DNA of 51,457 nt from Cryomorphaceae bacterium (GTDB taxonomy: Bacteria; Bacteroidota; Bacteroidia; Flavobacteriales; Schleiferiaceae). The notes under the pieces are model-generated. The model was not told where the DNA came from. It saw nothing but the letters and a program-made list of their open reading frames with translations, and made no database searches. Position numbers and translations under genes: made by a program. The first letter of the stretch is position 1. Each line of letters begins with the position of its first letter. Where the stretch lies: assembly GCA_003566715.1 (NCBI GenBank), contig PXCF01000093.1, positions 1-51,457 on the forward strand, given 5' to 3'. Shown here piece after piece: positions 44,858 to 51,457 of this stretch.

Positions 44858-45781
44858 ATGAAGGCAACCGTCATAAAATCAACCGGCAATACATGTCTCA
44901 TACGTTTTGACGACGGTGATATACAGTCGTGTCGCGTACCCGGTAAATTTCGTATCAAAGGACTAACCACTACCAACCCGGTAGCGGTGGGTGATTTCGT
45001 CGACGCGTCGAAAAATGAACGAGGGGAATGGCGCGTGGAGCATATTCACGATAGGAAAAACTACCTGGTGAGGAAATCCGTGAACCTTTCACACCAAAAG
45101 CACATCATTGCGGCAAATATAGACCAAGCCGTGCTGGTGGTTACCCTCGAGCAACCCGAAACCAGTACCGGCTTTATGGATCGCTTCCTGGTGTCTTGTG
45201 AAGCATACGACATCCCAGCAGTTATCGTGTTCAACAAATGGGATGTGTATTCCGATGAAGCCAAAAGTGAATACGACTATCGAAAGGCTGTGTACGAAAG
45301 TGCCGGATACCAAGTTTTGGCGACCTCTGCAGAAACGGCTTTTCAATTGACCGACGTCGTGCAGGCGTTGGAAGGAAAAATAACGTTGCTTGGCGGACAC
45401 TCCGGAGTAGGTAAGTCCAGTTTGGTGAATGCCATTCAACCCGATTTGGATTTGAAAGTGGGCGACATTTCGGTGGTTCACCGCAAAGGACAACACACCA
45501 CTACCTTTGCGCAAATGGTGTATGTCGACAACATCAAGGGGTACCTGATTGATAGTCCGGGCATCAAGGGATTTGGCTTGGTGGATATGGAGCCAGAGGA
45601 AATTGGTGACTACTTCCCGGAGTTTTTTGCGTACAGAGAACAGTGTCGTTTTCACAATTGCACCCACCGCAACGAACCCGGCTGTGCCGTGAAAGCTGCT
45701 CTCGACAGTGGTGATCTGCCACACAGCAGATACCAAAGTTACCTGTCTATGATGGACGGAGAAGACGAACCATATCGCTAA
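44858..45781 (+). CDS. rsgA: Ribosome small-subunit GTPase RsgA
   Basis: 307 residues, a circularly permuted GTPase. OB domain (1-65), G4 motif FNKWD near 128, G1 GHSGVGKSSL near 178-188, G3 DSPGIKGF, and a C-terminal zinc site (CRFHNCTHRNEPGC, about 263-276) with Cys, Cys, His, Cys. It helps late 30S assembly. DUF5522 follows after 12 bases. Confidence 0.96.
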   Translation: MKATVIKSTGNTCLIRFDDGDIQSCRVPGKFRIKGLTTTNPVAVGDFVDASKNERGEWRVEHIHDRKNYLVRKSVNLSHQKHIIAANIDQAVLVVTLEQPETSTGFMDRFLVSCEAYDIPAVIVFNKWDVYSDEAKSEYDYRKAVYESAGYQVLATSAETAFQLTDVVQALEGKITLLGGHSGVGKSSLVNAIQPDLDLKVGDISVVHRKGQHTTTFAQMVYVDNIKGYLIDSPGIKGFGLVDMEPEEIGDYFPEFFAYREQCRFHNCTHRNEPGCAVKAALDSGDLPHSRYQSYLSMMDGEDEPYR

Positions 45782-45793
45782 GAATAGATTGCC

Positions 45794-45964
45794 ATGAAGC
45801 GCAGCCAGCTGAACAAGGAAGATTTTTATTATTCCGAAGAGGGATACATCGTTTTTACCGAGGCATATCACCTCAAGCGCGGTTATTGTTGTAAAAGTGG
45901 TTGCAAACACTGCCCTTACGGCTACAACAAGAAAACCGGAAGATTTGACAAAAAATCGCTTTAA
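45794..45964 (+). CDS. DUF5522 domain small Cys-rich protein
   Basis: 56 residues, translated by hand. It starts MKRSQLNKEDFYYSEEGY and contains YCCKSGCKHCPYGY, the DUF5522 signature, with four Cys probably binding a metal. It has no signal peptide. It lies 12 bases after rsgA, suggesting a shared transcript. Function unknown. Confidence 0.88.
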   Translation: MKRSQLNKEDFYYSEEGYIVFTEAYHLKRGYCCKSGCKHCPYGYNKKTGRFDKKSL

Positions 45965-46083
45965 GGGTAATAGGCAAAATCCTTCATGCTGGACAAATTC
46001 CCCAGCACATACACCCATTTAATTTTATACGCCTCCTGCGATAGGTTTTTTTTGTTTTCAACAATCGTTTGTGTATAAAAGTG
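45961..46083 (-). pseudogene. Possible C-terminal remnant of a lost convergent gene
   Basis: The minus-strand frame translates to about 40 residues, including AYKIKWVYVLGNLSS and ending MKDFAYYP before TAA. It has no usable start codon and an in-frame stop just upstream. The composition looks protein-like and the stop abuts the DUF5522 stop as in compact convergent gene pairs. I cannot name the family; chance is possible. Confidence 0.3.
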
Positions 46084-46330
46084 TTAATAAATACATAAAC
46101 AAAAAAAACTGAACATAACATGTGAGGAGAGCAGTTGTTCAAAATTCGAATATAATCATTTAAAATTCTGATATTAAAGTATTTGCCCAGATCTAAGCCC
46201 TGATTAAAAAAATAATTTTATCATAAATGTTTTTTTTTAAAATGTTAAATATTCGATTATATTTGTATAAGATTATGATTAACCCACTACTAAGAACAAC
46301 TCCTAATGTCAAATTTAATTAACAAAGACA
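45965..46330. other. AT-rich intergenic region before a lipoprotein gene
   Basis: 366 bases with no complete gene. The left end holds a small inverted repeat (TGCTGG/CCAGCA, about 45988-46008) and the possible remnant at 45961-46083. The remainder is very AT-rich, with poly-A and poly-T runs, and has a TATATTTG (46258-46265) that may be a -7 box without a -33 partner. Its composition is clearly unlike the neighbouring genes. Confidence 0.6.
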
Positions 46331-47212
46331 ATGAGAAAGTTAAGTATGCTGCTCGTTCTTGCAGTAGTGGCGATTTCGTGCCAAAAGGACAATCTAAGCG
46401 ATGAGCCAACCCAATCCATGCGTAAATCATCCAGCGCATGTGATGTGGTTAGTCCGCAATCTGTAGCTGACGCTGGTGCCATTTCAAGACCCGGTGGTAA
46501 TGCCGATTGTAATGGTGCTGACTATGATTACAGCAGCGATCGTGTCAACCGAAATAGCGACAACACCTGGGATGCCTCTTTTCCAGATGGTTTTAGCGTT
46601 ATTTATGATGAAAGTTCCAAACAATTAACATGGAGTTATACGTCACAGATGGTTGACGGCGTACTTATGTGTTTGGACGGTATTCAGGTCATTGCCAAAG
46701 GAGGTTCTGGTGCACAGGTTTATTCCTATGGATCCGATGTTCATTGTGGGGAAGAAGTTTCCGCTCCCGGAACGGCTGATATCAGCAATCTTACCTTGTG
46801 TTACAACTTGAAAACTTGTAGCCAAACAACTTCCGACACTTGTTATGAAGGTGAGTCTGCATGGGGCGAAGGAACCCGCTATGTGAATCGCGGTAACTGG
46901 GCAACGTATTCTGCTTACCCAACTGGTGGGGGATCTGTTACTTTGTATGCCGGACAAACCCATGATGCAGGTACCATTACGTTCTCTGCTGTTTCTAATG
47001 GAGAAGTTACCATCGACATTACATTGAACAGTGGTTTTGTATTTGATGGTGATGTACACATCCAAGGTTATAACTCAACGCCTCCTTCGAGAAACCCTGC
47101 ACCGGGGCAGTTTGATCATAAATTTGCTCAATTGACAGGAATGGTCGTTGATGAAGCAATGTACTATGGTATTCACGTCAATGTGAATAGAGAAGTACCT
47201 TGTGAAGACTAA
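46331..47212 (+). CDS. Lineage-specific lipoprotein (hypothetical)
   Basis: 293 residues. Lipoprotein signal with Cys17 in AISC. Many Cys residues in the middle (DVHCGEE, LTLCYNLKTCSQTT). The second half shows a pattern seen in some surface proteins: LYAGQTHDAGTITFS, then FDGDVHIQGYNSTPP, NPAPGQFDHKF and YYGIHVNV, similar to a domain with a V-H-x-Q/G signature followed by P-x-P-G-Q-F. I recognise the pattern but no named family. A strong terminator follows; no gene-linked partner is visible. Confidence 0.7.
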   Translation: MRKLSMLLVLAVVAISCQKDNLSDEPTQSMRKSSSACDVVSPQSVADAGAISRPGGNADCNGADYDYSSDRVNRNSDNTWDASFPDGFSVIYDESSKQLTWSYTSQMVDGVLMCLDGIQVIAKGGSGAQVYSYGSDVHCGEEVSAPGTADISNLTLCYNLKTCSQTTSDTCYEGESAWGEGTRYVNRGNWATYSAYPTGGGSVTLYAGQTHDAGTITFSAVSNGEVTIDITLNSGFVFDGDVHIQGYNSTPPSRNPAPGQFDHKFAQLTGMVVDEAMYYGIHVNVNREVPCED

Positions 47213-47240
47213 ACAGTCAATCATCCAATAGGATACTTTA

Positions 47241-47276
47241 AAACTCCCCGGCCTTAACAGTCGGGGAGTTTTTTTA
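47241..47276 (+). terminator. Rho-independent terminator after the lipoprotein gene
   Basis: A 10-bp stem (47241-47250 with 47262-47271) with an 11-base loop, GC core CTCCCCG/CGGGGAG, followed by a T run to 47275. Confidence 0.88.
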
Positions 47277-47281
47277 TTCAC

Positions 47282-47289
47282 TACATTTG
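47282..47289 (+). promoter_or_regulatory. Possible -7 box of aroQ
   Basis: TACATTTG, exact -7 consensus, 17 bases before the aroQ start. The -33 position falls in the preceding terminator and has no TTG, so this is only a partial promoter match. Confidence 0.4.
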
Positions 47290-47306
47290 GAGTCAATTTT
47301 CCACCT

Positions 47307-47735
47307 ATGACAAGAGTAGACATCATCAATGGTCCAAACCTCAATCTTTTGGGATCGAGGGAACATGAGGTTTATGGCCATCAATCGCTTGAGGATATAG
47401 CACGTGCCTGCAACGTCGCCTTTCCGGATGTTGACCTACATTTTTTTCAGTCCAATATCGAGGGAGAAATCATCGATGCCTTGCAAAAAAGCACTGCTAA
47501 AGCCATCGTGATTAATCCGGGAGGCTATACCCATACAAGCGTAGCCATCAGAGATGCCATCGCCACCATGCGCATTCCGGTGGTCGAATGTCATATCAGC
47601 AATATTGCCGGTAGGGAGTCCTTTCGACACGAATCACTCATCAGTCCGGTCTGTACCGGTGTCATCATGGGCTTTGGAACCGATGGGTACCTATTGAGTA
47701 TCCATGCGGCCTTGCATGTGCTCAACACTAAATAA
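47307..47735 (+). CDS. aroQ: Type II 3-dehydroquinate dehydratase
   Basis: 142 residues, the standard AroQ length. Motifs: INGPNLNLLGSREHEVYG with the catalytic Tyr23, NPGGYTHTSVAIRDAI with Asn and His, and VECHISNI with the catalytic His. It dehydrates 3-dehydroquinate in the shikimate pathway. It overlaps the convergent GT2 gene by 8 bases. Confidence 0.96.
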   Translation: MTRVDIINGPNLNLLGSREHEVYGHQSLEDIARACNVAFPDVDLHFFQSNIEGEIIDALQKSTAKAIVINPGGYTHTSVAIRDAIATMRIPVVECHISNIAGRESFRHESLISPVCTGVIMGFGTDGYLLSIHAALHVLNTK

Positions 47736-48735
47736 AATCTGAAAACCGCTTTTTGCCCTTCACGAAATAATTCCACACGATGGAGCCTTTGTAGCGACCC
47801 TTAAGCATTCTCCATTCTGCATCTTTTCGTTGGCGCCTGTATCTTTTGATGGCGCCCAGGTGTTGGTAATAATCCATGTGTGCTTTGAGTATGGCTTTAA
47901 AGTAACCAAATTCTCCCGTCAAAAGAAAGCGAATGGCTGAGATGCCGTCTAAGACCATACGAGAAAACACCACACGTATTCTATCGCGGTGGGGGAGTAG
48001 GCGCCCCATCATAATGAGATTGTTGCGAAAGTTGAGATAGACCTTTCTGGGATTTTGGTAGGTGAGCGTACCACCGCCCAGGTGATAAACCTTAGATTTG
48101 GTGAGGCATTGAACTTTGTATCCGGCGGATTGCAAACGCCAACAGAGGTCTATTTCCTCCATATGGGCAAAGTAGTGGGGGTAAAATCCACCCATTTCTT
48201 GAAATACCGACGATCTTACAGCCATGCAGGCTCCGGAAGCCCAAAAGCAATCAATGATGTGGTTGTACTGTGGATTTTCCTTTTCTAGTGTATCAAACAC
48301 CCGTCCACGACAAAAGGGATACCCAAAGCGATCGATAAAACCACCGGCAGCTCCAGCGTACTCGTACCGCTCGGGATTTTTGTCGTCGAGTATCACCGGT
48401 TGTGCTGCCGCCAGTTGGGGGTCGGCGGCAAAGGCATGAACCATTGGACTTAGCCAACCTTCGGTCACGCGGACATCGGAATTGATCAGGACATAAATGT
48501 CGGCTTCAATAGACTTAAGTCCTTCGTTATAGCCACCGGCATAACCTGTGTTTTCGGCATTCACCACGCATTTAACCCCGGGGAATTTGCGTTTCAAGAG
48601 GTCAACAGAATCGTCGGTTGAGGCGTTGTCGACCACCCACACTTCGGCTTCACCGGAATATTGCACAATACTCGGCAGGTAGGTTTCTAAGAGTTTACGG
48701 CCATTGTAATTAAGTATGACAACTGCTATGTTCAT
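47728..48735 (-). CDS. Family 2 glycosyltransferase
   Basis: 335 residues, GT-A fold: LNYNGRKLLETYLPSIV, DNASTDDSV, the metal-binding segment LINSDVRVTEGW, and EEIDLCWRLQSAGY. The C-terminal 80 residues are basic and partly hydrophobic. It probably makes a surface glycan or glycolipid. It starts 3 bases after the acyltransferase stop, and the GWxTD gene precedes both, so all three are likely one transcript. Confidence 0.9.
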   Translation of the reverse strand: MNIAVVILNYNGRKLLETYLPSIVQYSGEAEVWVVDNASTDDSVDLLKRKFPGVKCVVNAENTGYAGGYNEGLKSIEADIYVLINSDVRVTEGWLSPMVHAFAADPQLAAAQPVILDDKNPERYEYAGAAGGFIDRFGYPFCRGRVFDTLEKENPQYNHIIDCFWASGACMAVRSSVFQEMGGFYPHYFAHMEEIDLCWRLQSAGYKVQCLTKSKVYHLGGGTLTYQNPRKVYLNFRNNLIMMGRLLPHRDRIRVVFSRMVLDGISAIRFLLTGEFGYFKAILKAHMDYYQHLGAIKRYRRQRKDAEWRMLKGRYKGSIVWNYFVKGKKRFSDFI

Positions 48736-48738
48736 TCC

Positions 48739-49590
48739 TTATAGATTTTTCCAACGTTTGTGAGACCATAACCAGTGACCAGGGCGTTGGCGAATCAGCT
48801 GTTCTAGTTCCGCCACGTGCGCGTTGGTGATTTGGTATTCTTCCGTGTTTTGGGGATTGTCAAAAAGAAGTTTGGGAGTGATTTCGTAGTTACCTCTTTT
48901 TACGCGCTCAACATGGATAAATACCACGGCCAAATCACATGTCTTTGCCAGCTTTTCTGCGCCGAGATGCGTAGGGGTTGGAATGTTGAAAAAGGGTGCT
49001 CTGTATTTTATCTTCCCTTTGTGAGGCGCTTGATCGGCCATAAAAACATACAATGGTGCTTCCGTCTTTTGATTGAGCATAAAATCGTAGGTGTCTTTCA
49101 TTTGGAAAAGCTTCAGGCCAAAACGTTCCCTTAGTCGCACCACCCAATGATTCACGTTGGGGTTTTTTATTCGACCGTACACGGCAAAGGTAGGGTGGGG
49201 CACCAGTAGAGGCATGGCGAGTGCTACCCATTCAAAGTTGGCGTAGTGCCCCATAATCAGCATGACGCCTTTTTTTTCTTTGTGTAGCGCCTCGAATAGT
49301 TCCGGATGCTTCATCCGCACTCTTTTGCGCAGCGCACGGGGAGAAATACTCAAACTTTTAATGCTTTCCACCATGATATCTGCCACGTGCTTGTAAAAAG
49401 TAGTCGTGGTTTTTCGCATCTCTTCAATACCCATATTCGGAAAAGCCAGAGCTAAGTTGTTTTCAATAACTTTTCTGCGATATCCAAGGGTTTGCAAGGC
49501 AAACGCAATTAAATTCGACAAGCCATAAAGAAAGAAAAAAGGGAAATAACTCAGCCCTTTTGCCAGCGGTGACCACCAAGGCATTTTCAT
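48739..49590 (-). CDS. Lysophospholipid acyltransferase (LpxL/HtrB-like)
   Basis: 283 residues. N-terminal membrane helix (about 10-32), catalytic H-x4-D/E-type motif as GHYANFEW near 113, and the FMADQAPHKG segment typical of LpxL-like enzymes. Such enzymes add acyl chains to lipid A or related lipids at the inner membrane. Its start directly abuts the GWxTD stop. Confidence 0.9.
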   Translation of the reverse strand: MKMPWWSPLAKGLSYFPFFFLYGLSNLIAFALQTLGYRRKVIENNLALAFPNMGIEEMRKTTTTFYKHVADIMVESIKSLSISPRALRKRVRMKHPELFEALHKEKKGVMLIMGHYANFEWVALAMPLLVPHPTFAVYGRIKNPNVNHWVVRLRERFGLKLFQMKDTYDFMLNQKTEAPLYVFMADQAPHKGKIKYRAPFFNIPTPTHLGAEKLAKTCDLAVVFIHVERVKRGNYEITPKLLFDNPQNTEEYQITNAHVAELEQLIRQRPGHWLWSHKRWKNL

Positions 49591-51120
49591 TTACCAGCGA
49601 CCATATCTGCCCATAGAACTGGGATTGATGATGAGGTTGTCTGTTGCCCGACTTCCCCAATTCCCGCGGCGATTGAGTTGTTGTTGGCGATCCATCATGT
49701 ATTCGTCTTGAAACGTTTCGCCCACCTGTACGCCCGGCTCCAATTCACGGGGCCAGTTTTCATTGTAGCGCTCACCATCGGCATTGCTGTGCACCAAGCG
49801 GTAACGATTGGTGTTTACTTCGCGGTCAACAAAGACAAAAATACGGTCGGTTTGGTCACGCGTAGAAGGTGATTTCAATTGATTGTACTGCCAAATTTCA
49901 AAGGGGAATGTTCCGGTTTCAAAACGTCTGTCTTCAACCAGCGTCGGTTTACCGTATTGTAGATATACCCTCCCGCGATCGGACTGATATCCGGGCAACA
50001 CACGCATGCCGTATTTTTCATTCACGTAGCGCACCTCCCGGTAGTAACCCAGCCATTCATCGTAGGTATTGGAAGGAAATTTATTGGCCCAAAAAGAGTA
50101 GAAGAAGCGCTTTAACTTGCTTTTATCCCCTTCATTGGTCAAGGTTTCTATAGAGCGTTGCTCTTGGAAATTGGCTATGGGTGTTAAGAAGTCAACGAAG
50201 TGTTCGATGGAGTCCATATTGATCTTGTCCATAAACGTACCCGCCAAGTCGTCGAGATTGGTTTCCTGGAAAAACTTAGGCGCTTCATCGTTGGGGTTTT
50301 CTCTCAGGAAATACACGTGACGGGCGTCCATGACCTCATTCTTTTGAGAAATGGCTTCTAGCACCAGAAAATAAGGACCGGATGGCAGGTCTTTTATGTT
50401 AAAGCTACTCAGCATGGGGATGACACTGTTCCCATCCTTAATGCGTTTAAATCCGGCCAGTTTATCAACTGTTTCCTGGGTTTGTGCATTCTCCACATAA
50501 TACTTGATCATAAACGGTCTGGCGGTGTCCTCTGCGGTTGTTCGGTCATATAGTTCCGCATAAAAGTTAATCCGTTCGGCCTTGTCGCCGTAGTAGAAGT
50601 GTTTGCGTGGCAGAAGGGGGATAAGGTTAAAACCACTGCCATCGGATTTTGGACTGTAGCTGTTAAGAATGTTGACATCGGAAAAGCCAACGCGTTCGGG
50701 ACCACGGAGATTGACCTCAAAGTTGAAATCGTATGATTCAGATTCGTTGTGGATATCATGCACGGAAATGTGCACTTCGTAAGAACCGGGGTCGAGGCCC
50801 AAGCGCTGCGTATGGGTGAAGTACATGTTCAGCGCTTCATCGCTTGCATTTTCCGGAACCGTTACTTGCACGCTTTCCATACCCTGTAACTCATCCTCTT
50901 GATAAACGGAAACACGAATGCCAATTCCGCCGGTCTTCACCCCTTCATCATTGCTTGATATGGTCAAAGAAGATCCCTTAAAAGCGTAGTAAGTTTCGAG
51001 TACAGACGCCTTTTCTGAAGAAAAAAAGCGCCCATAAGACACCCTTAAATCCATTTGCTGCGCAAACAGAGAGCTGGTAGTCAGTGCGATAAGCCAAGTC
51101 ATTAAATGTTTCATCCCCAT
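49591..51120 (-). CDS. GWxTD domain secreted protein
   Basis: About 509 residues from the Met at 51120 (frame opens at 51144; 51114 is another option). Signal peptide ending LFAQQ, then beta-rich Ig-like parts (about 20-290) and the GWxTD domain (about 320-450) with FFYSFWANKFPSNTYDEWLGYY and YVNEKYG, followed by RVYLQYGKP. The domain is widespread in Bacteroidota and Acidobacteria with no known activity. Its fixed link here to an acyltransferase and a glycosyltransferase suggests a role at the cell surface. Confidence 0.88.
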   Translation of the reverse strand: MGMKHLMTWLIALTTSSLFAQQMDLRVSYGRFFSSEKASVLETYYAFKGSSLTISSNDEGVKTGGIGIRVSVYQEDELQGMESVQVTVPENASDEALNMYFTHTQRLGLDPGSYEVHISVHDIHNESESYDFNFEVNLRGPERVGFSDVNILNSYSPKSDGSGFNLIPLLPRKHFYYGDKAERINFYAELYDRTTAEDTARPFMIKYYVENAQTQETVDKLAGFKRIKDGNSVIPMLSSFNIKDLPSGPYFLVLEAISQKNEVMDARHVYFLRENPNDEAPKFFQETNLDDLAGTFMDKINMDSIEHFVDFLTPIANFQEQRSIETLTNEGDKSKLKRFFYSFWANKFPSNTYDEWLGYYREVRYVNEKYGMRVLPGYQSDRGRVYLQYGKPTLVEDRRFETGTFPFEIWQYNQLKSPSTRDQTDRIFVFVDREVNTNRYRLVHSNADGERYNENWPRELEPGVQVGETFQDEYMMDRQQQLNRRGNWGSRATDNLIINPSSMGRYGRW

Positions 51121-51158
51121 CCTATTTGAACTACTAAGATACAAATTAAATAAATGTC

Positions 51159-51188
51159 TTGCAAACTATGAATTTCATTGTATTTTTG
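51159..51188 (+). promoter_or_regulatory. Promoter of tRNA-Ser
   Basis: TTG at 51159-51161, 19 bases, TATTTTTG at 51181-51188, 10 bases before the tRNA 5' end. Confidence 0.7.
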
Positions 51189-51198
51189 CCCCCGCTTA

Positions 51199-51283
51199 GG
51201 AGGGATGGCAGAGTGGTCGAATGCGGCGGTCTTGAAAACCGTTGAGGGTCACACCTCCGGGGGTTCGAATCCCTCTCCCTCCG
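51199..51283 (+). tRNA. tRNA-Ser (anticodon TGA)
   Basis: 85 bases. Acceptor stem GGAGGGA (51199-51205) pairs with TCCCTCC (51276-51282), discriminator G at 51283. The anticodon loop CTTGAAAA gives TGA for serine UCA codons. The long variable arm (TGAGGGTCACACCTC region) is a serine hallmark. The T arm has GGTTCGAATCC. CCA is not encoded. A strong terminator follows. Confidence 0.95.
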
Positions 51284-51287
51284 CAAT

Positions 51288-51322
51288 AAAACCCCCAAAG
51301 GTCGCAGACCTTTGGGGGTTTT
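51288..51322 (+). terminator. Terminator of tRNA-Ser
   Basis: A 16-bp perfect stem (51288-51303 with 51307-51322), loop GCA, followed by further T. It overlaps the left arm of the 26-bp palindrome at 51315-51379. Confidence 0.85.
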
Positions 51323-51379
51323 TTCATTCCCCCAAAACGCCAAGCTTGCTTGAGCGTTTTGGGGGAATGAAAAAACCCC
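51315..51379. repeat. 26-bp perfect inverted repeat within a nested palindrome cassette
   Basis: Arms 51315-51340 and 51354-51379 are exact reverse complements, loop of 13 bases (51341-51353). Its arms also overlap the tRNA terminator on the left and a CCCC/GGGG-TTTT stem (51376-51379 with 51403-51410) on the right. A further 13-bp pair, 51283-51295 with 51403-51415, encloses the whole cassette. The last 40 bases (51418-51457) add another hairpin-like stretch. Confidence 0.85.
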
Positions 51380-51457
51380 GGACGAAGCGCAGCGAAGACC
51401 GAGGGGTTTTATTGCAGGTCCTCCCTTTAGGGATCACGCAAGTAATCCCTTTAAGAC

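Noticed and set aside
45089-46018. Long minus-strand frame opposite rsgA
   Set aside because: It is a shadow of the rsgA GTPase and DUF5522; its translation has no recognisable motif.
51146-51343. Minus-strand 65-codon frame over tRNA-Ser and palindromes
   Set aside because: It spans a tRNA gene and terminator; such frames are a common false call.
1-51457. CRISPR array, insertion sequence or prophage
   Set aside because: No regularly spaced repeats, transposase, integrase or phage genes were seen on either strand.

Overview
The window looks like a core-genome segment of a Bacteroidota bacterium, most likely a Flavobacteriia member (Flavobacteriales, marine or Cryomorphaceae-like by feel; the exact family cannot be fixed from sequence alone). 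The reasons are: Bacteroidota-restricted families (DUF5686, DUF6952, DUF4295, DUF2851, DUF6913, DUF5522, GWxTD, the exosortase XrtF pair and a complete Bat aerotolerance operon); start codons without Shine-Dalgarno sequences, preceded by AT-rich leaders; and repeated promoter matches of the Bacteroidota type (TTG about 16-21 bases before TAnnTTTG). Genes are dense and many overlap by 4-20 bases. There is no phage, transposase, integrase, CRISPR or rRNA. One tRNA gene (Ser, anticodon TGA) lies near the right end.

Layout. 1-3.3 kb: the 3' part of a DUF5686 outer-membrane protein, a thioredoxin/DUF6952 pair and a small helical protein. 3.4-7.9 kb: an exported S9D-type peptidase, purQ, and a sigma-54-type response regulator that lacks a DNA-binding domain. 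8-11.1 kb (minus strand): rpmB, rpmG, DUF4295, ftsY, rimO. 11.3-17.1 kb: an acyl-CoA dehydrogenase-like protein, DUF2851, then DUF493-tmk-prfC and a YceI lipoprotein. 17.1-19.9 kb: a glycosyltransferase/flippase pair behind a structured intergenic region. 19.9-24 kb (minus): an operon of sensor kinase, response regulator, NamZ-like muramidase and class IV aminotransferase. 24.2-28.6 kb: rarA, a rhomboid protease, an NAD(P)-binding protein and a secreted beta-propeller protein with a T9SS-like tail. 28.6-31.1 kb: DUF6913, dapA, xrtF and the XrtF-associated membrane protein. 31.1-34.4 kb: an OmpA-family lipoprotein, a beta-barrel protein, an old yellow enzyme and a small membrane protein. 34.4-36.4 kb: a paaG/paaH-like pair. 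36.6-44.8 kb: moxR, DUF58, a BatD-like partner, batA, batB, batC, batD and batE. 44.9-47.7 kb: rsgA, DUF5522, a lineage-specific lipoprotein and aroQ. 47.7-51.1 kb (minus): a GWxTD protein, a lysophospholipid acyltransferase and a family 2 glycosyltransferase. 51.2-51.46 kb: tRNA-Ser and a cassette of nested palindromes.

Themes. Much of the window serves the cell envelope: Bat complex, XrtF, NamZ with its two-component system, OmpA, rhomboid, glycan export and lipid acylation. Ribosome biogenesis and translation is the other theme: L28, L33, DUF4295, FtsY, RimO, RF3, RsgA and tRNA-Ser. The most interesting leads are the XrtF pair without a visible substrate, the HTH-less sigma-54 regulator with a GAFTSA loop, CTGTTAA half-sites over the Bat promoter, the rarA leader hairpin, a possible gene remnant at 45961-46083, and the 26-bp palindrome cassette behind tRNA-Ser.
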